64,000 nucleotides of DNA from an uncultured Prevotella sp. (GTDB lineage Bacteria > Bacteroidota > Bacteroidia > Bacteroidales > Bacteroidaceae). Under the pieces are notes generated by a model. That model was given only the letters and a program-made list of their open reading frames with translations, was not told where the DNA came from and did no database searches. The stretch covers positions 1 to 64,000 of the forward strand of contig CALUGA010000006.1 in assembly GCA_944320105.1 (NCBI GenBank), written 5' to 3'. Below are positions 40,969 through 49,014 of the stretch, piece by piece (position 1 is the first letter of the stretch; every line of letters starts with the position of its first letter). Both the position numbers and the translations under genes were made by a program.

Positions 40969-42210
40969 ATGAACATATCAGGCACAGAACATTGTTATGG
41001 ATGCGGGGTGTGCGCCGCCGCCTGCCCGAGGGGCATAATAGACATGGAGCTTGATGCCGACGGCTTCTACGCTCCGCGTATCACCGACGTTGCCCGTTGC
41101 ACCGACTGCGGACTCTGCGTGGAGGTGTGCTCGTGGCGCGACGCCAGCCTGGCCTTGCCGGGGCCGGGCGTTCCGCTGGCGAGCTACGCCGCATGGAGCC
41201 GCGATGCCGAAGTGCGCAGGCGGTGCTCCTCTGGCGGTGTGGGCTTCGAGGTGGGCCGGGCGCTGATTGGCAGGGGCTTCAAGGTGTGCGGAGTGAGGTA
41301 CGACGCTGGCGCAGGCCGTGCCGAGCATTACATCGCCGCCACCGAGGGCGAGCTTTGGCCGTCGGTGGGCAGCAAGTACATACAGAGCTACACCGTCGGC
41401 GGATTTAGGGCCATTGACCGCAAGGGGCGATACCTTGTGACCGGCACTCCATGCCAGATAGACTCTTTCAGGCGGTATATAAGGAAGTTCCGCTGTGAGG
41501 GCAACTTTGTGCTCATGGACTTCTTCTGCCACGGGGTGCCATCGATGAGGATATGGCAGAAATACATCGCCGAGGTGGAAAAGGCCATGGGCCGGATAAC
41601 ACACGTGTCGTGGCGGAACAAGTTTACGGGCTGGCACGATTCGTGGGCCATGACGATAGACGGCGAAAAGTCGGGAGTGAGGGCTTGCCGCCACGGCTCC
41701 GGCGACATGGCGGCGGGCGGAAGCGGTGGCAGCTACAGTTCGCGGCTGTCGCAGGGCGACGCCTTTTACCGGCTCTTCCTCTGCGACCAGTGCCTCGGGC
41801 GCGCCTGCTATGAGCAGTGCAAGTTCAAGTACGACAAGTCGGCTGCCGACATCCGCATAGGCGACCTCTGGGGCAACACCTACGCCGCCGACGAAGAGGG
41901 CGTGTCGGCGGTGGCCGTGTTTACGGACAAGGGGCGCGAGGCCCTGGGGCAAAGCGGCTGCGAGCTTAAGCCGGAAACATTTGCCACCGTGGCCGAGGGG
42001 CAGATGAAGGCACCGCCAAGGCGTGACCGCCGCTATGGCATACTGGCCAGGATGGCGCGCAACGAGACCGCCACCACGGCTGCAATGACCGCCGTGCTCG
42101 ACCGCCACGAGCGGCTGATGAGGCTCACTTACCCCTTCAGGCATCCGTTGCGCATGGCGAGGAACATCGTGGTGAAAAGGCTGGGTTTGACATCAAGACG
42201 TAAGAAATAG
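40969..42210 (+). CDS. FrhB-type iron-sulfur protein of polysaccharide cluster
   Basis: A 413-residue protein related to the coenzyme F420 hydrogenase beta subunit. Two N-terminal 4Fe-4S motifs are visible, CYGCGVCAAACPRG and CTDCGLCVEVCSW. The FrhB_FdhB core follows, with TGTPCQIDSFRRYIRKF and DFFCHGVPSMRIWQKYI. Bacteroidetes do not make F420; relatives of this gene are frequent in surface polysaccharide loci beside pyruvyl transferases and their reaction is unknown. It is packed between the flippase and the pyruvyl transferase with no intergenic bases. Confidence 0.9.
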   Translation: MNISGTEHCYGCGVCAAACPRGIIDMELDADGFYAPRITDVARCTDCGLCVEVCSWRDASLALPGPGVPLASYAAWSRDAEVRRRCSSGGVGFEVGRALIGRGFKVCGVRYDAGAGRAEHYIAATEGELWPSVGSKYIQSYTVGGFRAIDRKGRYLVTGTPCQIDSFRRYIRKFRCEGNFVLMDFFCHGVPSMRIWQKYIAEVEKAMGRITHVSWRNKFTGWHDSWAMTIDGEKSGVRACRHGSGDMAAGGSGGSYSSRLSQGDAFYRLFLCDQCLGRACYEQCKFKYDKSAADIRIGDLWGNTYAADEEGVSAVAVFTDKGREALGQSGCELKPETFATVAEGQMKAPPRRDRRYGILARMARNETATTAAMTAVLDRHERLMRLTYPFRHPLRMARNIVVKRLGLTSRRKK

Positions 42211-43359
42211 ATGAGGATAAGGACCATAACATGCCACGACGTGGGCAACTACGGCGCCTCGCTGCAGGCTTACTCGCTCATGAGGCACCTGCAGGGGATA
42301 GGCCACGACGTGAAGATAATAGACTACCTGCCGGATTATAAGCCGCCGTGCCACTCGTTGGCAACGTTCTACAACTCGGGGCGGGCTGCCCTGGTGTACA
42401 GGTACGCCCCGTGGCTGAAGCCGCTGATGGCTTTCTGGCAAAACCGTAGGGAGCTGCGCTTCCAGAAAAGGCGCAGGGCTTTCGATGCCTTCAAGGCGCG
42501 CTGCCTCGACACTACCGAACGCGCCTACCGCAACAACGGGGAGCTGGCCGAGGCTATGGCCGGCGGCCAGCGCGGCGGTGGCGACCTGGATGCCGACCTA
42601 TACATAGCCGGCAGTGACCAGATATGGAACCCGTATTACGGCAACGGGCTGGATCCGGCTTACTATTGCGCCTTTGTGGCCGACCCCTCGCGCTGCATCT
42701 CTTACGCGGCCAGCTTTGGCAAGGCCATCCTGTCGCCGGCCGAGAGGGAGTTCATAAGACCCCAGTTGGCCAATTTCAGGGCATTGTCAGTAAGGGAGGC
42801 CACCGGCGTTGAGATAGCCCGCAGCATGGGCTACGACGCGCGCCAGGTGGTAGACCCCGTGTTCCTAACTTCGCGCGAAGACTGGGAACGCCTTGCCGTT
42901 AGGCCGCGGACGGAGGGCTATGTGCTTGTTTACGACTTCCTGCACAACGACCCGCGCATAGAGCGGCTGGCCTGCGCGCTGGCCCGCGAACGGGGGCTGA
43001 AGATTGTGGCGGTGAACGACAAGGGTCGCCTGGCCTATGCCGACAGGAACGTGAGCGACGCAGGCCCGGCCGAATTCCTTGGCTACATACGCAATGCGAG
43101 CCACGTGGTGGCAGCATCGTTCCACGCAGCAGCCTTCAGCGTGATATTCGAGCGCGACTTCTATATCTTCCCCATGAAAGGGCATGGCAACTCATCGCGC
43201 ATGACCGACTTCCTGCGCTCGGTGGGTCTGGAACGGCGTTTCATTGATGGCGAGGCCGTTGGCTCTGATGCCCCCATCGACTTTGCCCCGGTGCGCAACG
43301 CGCTCGCCACGCAAGTGGATGCGTCGAAGCAATGGCTGGCAAGCCAGGTGCGCCAATAG
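42211..43359 (+). CDS. Polysaccharide pyruvyl transferase family protein
   Basis: A 382-residue member of the CsaB/PssM-type pyruvyl transferase family, which adds ketal pyruvate to sugars of exopolysaccharides. Signatures are TCHDVGNYGASLQAYSLMRH near the N-terminus, AGSDQIWNPYYGNG and the C-terminal HVVAASFHAAAFSVIFERDF. The ATG directly follows the stop of the FrhB-type gene, so the two are co-translated. The acceptor sugar is unknown. Confidence 0.9.
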   Translation: MRIRTITCHDVGNYGASLQAYSLMRHLQGIGHDVKIIDYLPDYKPPCHSLATFYNSGRAALVYRYAPWLKPLMAFWQNRRELRFQKRRRAFDAFKARCLDTTERAYRNNGELAEAMAGGQRGGGDLDADLYIAGSDQIWNPYYGNGLDPAYYCAFVADPSRCISYAASFGKAILSPAEREFIRPQLANFRALSVREATGVEIARSMGYDARQVVDPVFLTSREDWERLAVRPRTEGYVLVYDFLHNDPRIERLACALARERGLKIVAVNDKGRLAYADRNVSDAGPAEFLGYIRNASHVVAASFHAAAFSVIFERDFYIFPMKGHGNSSRMTDFLRSVGLERRFIDGEAVGSDAPIDFAPVRNALATQVDASKQWLASQVRQ

Positions 43360-43461
43360 GCTTCGCCGCACGGCGCGGCTCGCCGGATGCTCCGGATGTG
43401 GCCGCGGCCTTGGTGCCAGTACAAGAAGTAGAGGCATTTATAAACTTTATGACAGCTAATT

Positions 43462-44427
43462 ATGGAAATAGTTTGCAGCACAGACAACAACTACGTAATG
43501 CCAACGGGCGTGATGATGTGCTCGCTCTGCGAGAACAACCGCGATGAACAGGTGCGCTTCCACGTGCTCAACTCCGACCTCACCGACGGGAGCAAGGCTG
43601 CACTGGAGCGGGTGGCGAAAGGTTATGGGCAGGAAATAGTGTTCCACCAGATGCGCGACTCCGACTTGGCCGACTTCCCCATAGGCCGCGAGGGGCAGTC
43701 GTTGCACATCTCGTCGCTCGCCACTTACTACCGCCTTTACCTTGGCGAATGCCTGCCCGAAAGCATAAAGAAGGTGATTTACCTTGACGGCGACGTGATA
43801 GTGCGCGGCTCGTTGCGGGAGATGTGGGATACTGATATCGCCGGCTATGCCATCGCCGGCGCGCCCGACACGGGCAACAACGGGGTGGAGCACTACAACA
43901 GGCTGCTCTACCCGCAGCCGCTGGGATACTTCAATGCGGGCGTGCTGCTGATAAATCTGGATTACTGGCGGAAGAACAACGTGAAGGAGGACTTCCTGAG
44001 GGTGGCGCAGGAACACCCAGAGCGACTGAGATGCCACGACCAAGACATACTCAACTATGTGTTCAGGACGTGCAAGAAGAGGCTCGATGCAAAGTTCAAC
44101 TTCCAGACGGACTACCTCTTTGAACACCGCTATCTCAGTCTTAGCTATGACATCATAGCCGAGATAGATGCCGCGTTGGACAATCCTGTGATAATCCATT
44201 ACGTGGTTGGGCCCAAGCCCTGGCAGCGCGATTGCATCCATCCTTACCGCGCGGAGTTCTTGAAGTATAGGGCCAAGACGCAGTGGGCGGACATGGCGCT
44301 GCTGCCCGGCGACTCGCTCAAGGTGAGGCTGAAGCATGGGCTTATAAAGATTCTTGTGGACATGGGTTTCTTCAAGCGCGAAAACCTTGTGGCCTACAAG
44401 TTCCGCAAGGATGCCGTGTTAGTCTGA
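43462..44427 (+). CDS. Glycosyltransferase family 8
   Basis: A 321-residue GT8 enzyme (galactosyl/glucosyltransferase type). It begins EIVCSTDNNYVMPTGVMMCS, has the metal-binding DxD in YLDGDVIVRGSL, then FNAGVLLINLDYW and CHDQDILNYVF, all typical of GT8. It belongs to the polysaccharide cluster, 102 bases after the pyruvyl transferase gene, and probably acts at the cytoplasmic face. Confidence 0.92.
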   Translation: MEIVCSTDNNYVMPTGVMMCSLCENNRDEQVRFHVLNSDLTDGSKAALERVAKGYGQEIVFHQMRDSDLADFPIGREGQSLHISSLATYYRLYLGECLPESIKKVIYLDGDVIVRGSLREMWDTDIAGYAIAGAPDTGNNGVEHYNRLLYPQPLGYFNAGVLLINLDYWRKNNVKEDFLRVAQEHPERLRCHDQDILNYVFRTCKKRLDAKFNFQTDYLFEHRYLSLSYDIIAEIDAALDNPVIIHYVVGPKPWQRDCIHPYRAEFLKYRAKTQWADMALLPGDSLKVRLKHGLIKILVDMGFFKRENLVAYKFRKDAVLV

Positions 44428-44581
44428 GCCGTAGGAAGCGCGGTATGTAAGGGATTGCCAAACCGCGACAGGGTTGGTGCTCGCGCTTCCTGCCGGACGC
44501 CCAGTGGGCGCAGGGGCAGCGGCCTTGTGTTAAAGTACTTTAATCCGATGTTACGGTAGAGGCTTTTGCGTGTCATATAGA

Positions 44582-44589
44582 TAACTTTG
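44582..44589 (+). promoter_or_regulatory. -7 box for the GH43-like gene
   Basis: TAACTTTG, 23 bases before the ATG at 44613. A TTTG at 44565-44568 is only 13 bases upstream, shorter than usual. Confidence 0.5.
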
Positions 44590-44612
44590 TAAGGCTGAAA
44601 CTAAAATAAAGC

Positions 44613-46271
44613 ATGATGATAGAAAAACTGATGAGGGCGGCTCTGGGCCGCGTGGTGGCCTGGGGCGTGGCCTTGGGCTGTTGCACCGTTGCCGTGGCAC
44701 AGCAGGCGGCAGGCGGCGAGGGCAAGTTCCTGCGCATAGAGAACGACCGCTTCTGGACAGCGGCCGACAGTGTGCCTATCTACAGTCAGGGTGGGGGCAT
44801 CTTCCGCTTTGCCGACCCGGCCACGGGGCAGCAGCGCTATTACTGGTATGGCGTGCGCTACGAGCAGGCGGAGCAGTATAGGCTCGACCCGAGCCTTACG
44901 CCCGAGGGCGTTACGTTCCGCTCGGTGACGTGCTACAGCTCCGACGACCTCGTGAACTGGCGCTTTGAGGGCGACGTGCTCACGCGCGACGAGCTGCGCG
45001 AGAACGTGGGCAACCGCTCCACGTGGGTGGGCCGCCTTGGCGTGGCCTACGTAAAGGAGCTTGACAGGTATGCCATGTTCATACAGCACGCGGCCATGTC
45101 GTCGGAGAGCGCGGTGCTCATTGCGATGTCCGACTCGCCTACGGGCCGCTTTAAGTGGCACCGCTGGATAAGCATGTACGGCATGATAGGCACCCACAAC
45201 ACGGGCGACCAGACCGTATTCACCGACGAGGACACCGGCAAGTCGTACCTTATATATTCATACGGGCGCGGCCGCAACCGCATCTACGTCTCGGAGATAG
45301 GCGTGAAGGACGGCGGCGTGGGCTTGCTCGACTGCCACGAGGTGTACCGGGGCGCCGGGCGCGAAGGCAACTGTATGTTCAAGTTCAGGGGCAAGTACTA
45401 TATGTGCGCGTCCGACCTCTACGGCTGGGATTCGTCTCACGCCTACTGGCTCGTGGCCGACAACATCCACGGCCCTTACGTGCCGAAGGACAGTATGGAG
45501 GTGATGGACGGGTGCATGACCGACTATGCGCACGTTACGCAGACGGGATTCTTCGTCACCGTGCGGGGAACGAAGCAGGAAACCGTGGTGTACTGCGGCG
45601 ACCGCTGGGCCGACTTCGCGGGCAATGGGCTGGGCTACAACCAGTGGTGTCCGCTGTCGTTCAACGGCGACCGGCCTTTCTTCAACTCGCTGAGCGCGTG
45701 GGAGCTTAACGCCGTGACGGGCGAGTGGCGCGTGGCCTCGGGCAACAACTACGTGCTCAACGGCAGCTTCGAGGCCGACAGGCGCAAGGTCCCAAGCCCC
45801 GTTAAGCCCCGCCAGGAGTTCCTGCGCGGATGGAAGACCGAGTTCGTCAGCGGCACTAAGGTGACGATAGGCAATCCCGACTCGCTCACGCTCAACTACT
45901 TCAACACGCGCGACGACCGTCGCCACGTCGTTGGCGAGAAGAGCCTTAACATCACAGACACAAAGGACTTTGAGCGGCGCGTGAGCCAGCAGATAACCGC
46001 CATGCCATACGTAGACCTGCCCGACGGCACTTACTCGCTCTCGGCCACGGTGTGCTGGGGTGGCGATTTCGACCGTCTCGTGATGTTTGCCGAGAGCGGC
46101 GGCGAGCGCGAGGCCCGCAACCTCACCCGCGCCAAGCGTGGCCGCTGGGAGCGGCTCAGGATAAAGGAGCTTAAGGTGAGCGGAGGCCGCGCCGTGGTTG
46201 GCTTCCATGCCAAGGGCAAGGCAGGGGCCTACTGCCGCATCGACGACGTGGAGCTGGTTAGGGTGAAGTAG
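44613..46271 (+). CDS. Exported GH43-like glycosidase with C-terminal beta-sandwich
   Basis: A 552-residue protein with an N-terminal signal peptide (residues 1-29, ending VAQQ). The first ~370 residues look like a five-bladed propeller of glycoside hydrolase family 43: YYWYGVRYEQAEQY, TCYSSDDLVNWRFEGDVLT, GTHNTGDQTVFTDEDTGKSY and REGNCMFKFRGKYYMCASDL. A C-terminal carbohydrate-binding-like domain (about 395-552) begins NYVLNGSFEADRRK. Substrate is unknown; GH43-34 members are often exo-beta-galactosidases. It follows the polysaccharide cluster but has its own promoter box. Confidence 0.82.
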   Translation: MMIEKLMRAALGRVVAWGVALGCCTVAVAQQAAGGEGKFLRIENDRFWTAADSVPIYSQGGGIFRFADPATGQQRYYWYGVRYEQAEQYRLDPSLTPEGVTFRSVTCYSSDDLVNWRFEGDVLTRDELRENVGNRSTWVGRLGVAYVKELDRYAMFIQHAAMSSESAVLIAMSDSPTGRFKWHRWISMYGMIGTHNTGDQTVFTDEDTGKSYLIYSYGRGRNRIYVSEIGVKDGGVGLLDCHEVYRGAGREGNCMFKFRGKYYMCASDLYGWDSSHAYWLVADNIHGPYVPKDSMEVMDGCMTDYAHVTQTGFFVTVRGTKQETVVYCGDRWADFAGNGLGYNQWCPLSFNGDRPFFNSLSAWELNAVTGEWRVASGNNYVLNGSFEADRRKVPSPVKPRQEFLRGWKTEFVSGTKVTIGNPDSLTLNYFNTRDDRRHVVGEKSLNITDTKDFERRVSQQITAMPYVDLPDGTYSLSATVCWGGDFDRLVMFAESGGEREARNLTRAKRGRWERLRIKELKVSGGRAVVGFHAKGKAGAYCRIDDVELVRVK

Positions 46272-46280
46272 GTTTTTCGG

Positions 46281-46490
46281 TAGTCGGGAGACAGGAGTCG
46301 GGAGACAGACGGATGCATCTTTGGGAGTCAGGAGGCGGGAGACGGGAGACAGACGGATGCATCTTGGGAAGTCAGGAGTCAGGAGACAGAAGGCAGACAT
46401 TTGCCTTTTCGATTTAATTTCCCGCTCCTGTCTCCTGCAAAAGCATCTGTCTGTCTCCCGACTCCCGCCTCCTGACTCCCGAAAAAAAGT
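46281..46490. repeat. GGGAGACAGGAGTC microrepeats with an inverted partner, before yicC
   Basis: Left part: units such as GGGAGTCAGGAGGCGGGAGA and GACAGACGGATGCATCTT. Right part (46435-46485): the inverse, AGCATCTGTCTGTCTCCCGA then CTCCCGCCTCCTGACTCCCG. The whole could fold as one long arm. A second array of the same family lies after yicC at 47478-47690. Confidence 0.85.
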
Positions 46491-46523
46491 TCCCCATCCC
46501 TTGCTTTCCGCCGAAAAAAGCGT

Positions 46524-46531
46524 TACCTTTG
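46524..46531 (+). promoter_or_regulatory. -7 box for yicC-gmk-nadD
   Basis: TACCTTTG, 58 bases before the yicC ATG. TTGC at 46501-46504 lies 19 bases upstream and may act as a weak -33 element. Confidence 0.6.
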
Positions 46532-46589
46532 CATCTGCCGCACAGGCGGAGCACACATTAATTATACAGCAAACAAAACATACAACGAC

Positions 46590-47465
46590 ATGATACAGTC
46601 CATGACGGGTTACGGCAAGGCCGTCGTAACATACGGGGAAAAGAAAATCAGCGTAGAGATAAAGTCGCTCAACAGCAAGTCGCTCGACCTCTCTACCCGC
46701 ATAGCGCCACTTTATCGCGAAAAGGAAATGGAGATACGCCAGCTCATAGCTGCCAAGCTGGAGCGCGGCAAGGTTGATTTCACCATCTGGATTGAGAAAG
46801 AAGCCGGGGCCGACGCCACGCCCGTGAATGCCGCCCTCGTGGAGAACTACTACCGCCAGGTGAAGGACATAGCCGCGCGCACGGGCATACCCGAGCCGCA
46901 AGACTGGTTTGCCATGCTGCTGAGGATGCCCGACGTGCTCACCAAGACCGAGCTGGAAACCCTCGGCGAGGACGAGTGGGAGGCCGTGCGCATGGCCATC
47001 GGCGATGCCATTGCCCGCCTCATAGACTTCCGCAGGCAGGAGGGCGAGGCCCTGCAGCGCAAGTTTGCCGAGAAGATAAGCAACATCTCGGCGCTGCTTG
47101 CGGCCATAGAGCCTTACGAGAAGCAGCGCGTGGAGAAGATAAAGGCCCGCATAATAGAGGGTCTGAAGGCCATACCCGAGGTGGAGTACGACAAGAACCG
47201 CCTTGAGCAGGAGCTTATATACTACATTGAGAAGCTCGACATCAGCGAGGAAAAGCAGCGCCTGGCCAATCACCTGAAGTACTTCCGCGAGACCATGGAC
47301 GAGGGTCACGGACAGGGAAAGAAGCTCGGCTTCATAGCCCAGGAGATGGGGCGCGAGATCAACACCACCGGTTCGAAGAGCAACAACGCAGAGATGCAGA
47401 ACCTCGTGGTAAAGATGAAGGACGAACTGGAGCAGATAAAGGAGCAGGTGCTCAACGTACTCTGA
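46590..47465 (+). CDS. yicC: YicC family endoribonuclease
   Basis: A 291-residue YicC-like protein; E. coli YicC is an endoribonuclease. The signature is MIQSMTGYGKAVV at the N-terminus, then IKSLNSKSLDLSTRI, and the C-terminal DUF1732 part with REINTTGSKSNNAEMQNLVV. It precedes gmk, an association common in bacteria. Long microrepeat arrays lie on both sides. Confidence 0.93.
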   Translation: MIQSMTGYGKAVVTYGEKKISVEIKSLNSKSLDLSTRIAPLYREKEMEIRQLIAAKLERGKVDFTIWIEKEAGADATPVNAALVENYYRQVKDIAARTGIPEPQDWFAMLLRMPDVLTKTELETLGEDEWEAVRMAIGDAIARLIDFRRQEGEALQRKFAEKISNISALLAAIEPYEKQRVEKIKARIIEGLKAIPEVEYDKNRLEQELIYYIEKLDISEEKQRLANHLKYFRETMDEGHGQGKKLGFIAQEMGREINTTGSKSNNAEMQNLVVKMKDELEQIKEQVLNVL

Positions 47466-47477
47466 GGCCCAAGGAGA

Positions 47478-47690
47478 GGGGAGACGGAAGTCAGGAGACG
47501 GGCGACAAGCATCACTTTGCAGGGAAGACGCAATGCCTTGACGGTGCTGTCAGTCTCCCGTCTCCCGACGCCTGTCTCCGGCATTCTGCCTCCCGTCTCC
47601 CGCAGCGGCAAATGTCTGTCTCCTGTCTCCCGTCTCCAGACTCCCAGAAGAGCATTTGTCTGTCTCCTGTTTCCCGTCTCCCGATTACAA
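47478..47690. repeat. GGGAGAC/CTCCCGTCTCC microrepeats after yicC
   Basis: Starts with GGGGAGACGGAAGTCAGGAGA, then mostly inverse units such as TCAGTCTCCCGTCTCCC and TGTCTGTCTCCTGTCTCCCG. Same family as 46281-46490. The gap to gmk contains no gene. Confidence 0.85.
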
Positions 47691-47711
47691 AAAATATAAT
47701 TCAACCCACCC

Positions 47712-48284
47712 ATGTCCGGCAAACTGATAATATTCTCCGCCCCGAGCGGAACAGGCAAAAGCACCATAATAAACTGGCTCATGGCGCACAAGGAGCTGCG
47801 CCTGGCTTTCTCCGTGTCATGCACCAGCCGCCCGCCGCGGGGCACCGAGCGCGACGGCGTGGAGTACTTCTTCCTCTCGCCCGACGAGTTTCGCAGGCGG
47901 ATAGCCGCTGGCGAGTTCCTTGAATACGAGGAAGTGTACCAAGACCGCTTCTACGGCACGCTCAAGTCGCAGGTTGACAAGCAGCTCGCCGCTGGCGACA
48001 ACGTTGTGCTCGACGTTGACGTGAAGGGCGGCTGCAACATCAAGAAGCACTATGGCGACCGCGCCATGAGCGTGTTCATACAGCCGCCGTCGGTAGAAGA
48101 GCTGCGCCGCAGGCTCGAAAGCCGCGGCACCGACGCCCCCGACGTGATAGCCCAGCGGCTGGCTCGGGCCGAGTTTGAGCTTGGCTTCGCCGGCGAGTTC
48201 GACCGTGTGGTGGTTAACGACGACCTTGCCAAGGCCGAGGCCGAGGTGCTTTCGTTGGTCACGGAGTTCGTTAGCGGCCACTGA
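47712..48284 (+). CDS. gmk: Guanylate kinase
   Basis: A 190-residue enzyme phosphorylating GMP to GDP with ATP. The P-loop is SAPSGTGKST (residues 8-17), followed by the GMP-binding SVSCTSRPPRGTERDGVEYF. It lies between yicC and nadD, the usual Bacteroidetes order. Confidence 0.96.
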   Translation: MSGKLIIFSAPSGTGKSTIINWLMAHKELRLAFSVSCTSRPPRGTERDGVEYFFLSPDEFRRRIAAGEFLEYEEVYQDRFYGTLKSQVDKQLAAGDNVVLDVDVKGGCNIKKHYGDRAMSVFIQPPSVEELRRRLESRGTDAPDVIAQRLARAEFELGFAGEFDRVVVNDDLAKAEAEVLSLVTEFVSGH

Positions 48285-48299
48285 ACCCGCCTTTGCAAC

Positions 48300-48944
48300 A
48301 TGGCAGAGCACATCGTCCCGTCGTCAGCGGCCGACGCTCCCGTCCGCCGCGTGGGCTTCTTCGGAGGCTCGTTCAATCCCATACACAACGGTCACATAGT
48401 CCTTGCCCGCAGCCTCAAGGAGGCCGCCGGGCTTGACGAGGTGTGGTTTGTGGTGTCGCCCCAGAACCCCTTCAAGCGGCAGGCCGACCTGCTCAGCGAT
48501 GCCGCCCGCCTTGAGATGGTGAGCGCCGCGCTTGCCGGCGAGCAGGGGCTGAAGCCATGCGGCGTGGAGCTTGGCATGCCACTGCCCTCATACACATGGC
48601 GCACCCTCTGCCGCCTGCGCCGCGATTGCCCCGACTGCCGTTTCACTTTGCTCATCGGCGGCGACAACTGGGCGCGCTTCGGGCAGTGGTACCACAGCGC
48701 CGACATACTAGCCTCATGCCCCATTGTGATTTATCCCCGGGGCGGAGAGGGCGGCGTGGAAGCAATAGACCCGGCCGTGCTGCCCCCCGGAGTAACCCTC
48801 GCCCACACTCCGCTCATAGGCATCAGCAGTACCGAGGTGCGCCGTCGGCTGCGCTGCGGCGAGCCTATAGGCGGGCTGGTGCCGCCCGTGGTGGCCTCGA
48901 TGATTGCCGAGCGGGGCTGGTACTCGGGGCGGCAGGCCGATTGA
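48300..48944 (+). CDS. nadD: Nicotinate-nucleotide adenylyltransferase
   Basis: A 214-residue enzyme making deamido-NAD from nicotinate mononucleotide and ATP. The nucleotidyltransferase motif GGSFNPIHNGHIVLAR and the C-terminal GISSTEVRRRLRCGEPI are both present. An extra ~17 residues precede the usual start; a shorter start is possible. It follows gmk by 15 bases. Confidence 0.94.
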   Translation: MAEHIVPSSAADAPVRRVGFFGGSFNPIHNGHIVLARSLKEAAGLDEVWFVVSPQNPFKRQADLLSDAARLEMVSAALAGEQGLKPCGVELGMPLPSYTWRTLCRLRRDCPDCRFTLLIGGDNWARFGQWYHSADILASCPIVIYPRGGEGGVEAIDPAVLPPGVTLAHTPLIGISSTEVRRRLRCGEPIGGLVPPVVASMIAERGWYSGRQAD

Positions 48945-48987
48945 GCAATATTTCCAAGCAATTTATTGGTATTCAAATTAAAAGATG

Positions 48988-48995
48988 TAATTTTG
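48988..48995 (+). promoter_or_regulatory. -7 box for the phosphoethanolamine-transferase-like gene
   Basis: TAATTTTG, 19 bases before the ATG at 49015. TTGG at 48966-48969 is 18 bases upstream. Confidence 0.55.
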
Positions 48996-49014
48996 CAGCA
49001 AATTAGCAAATCAG

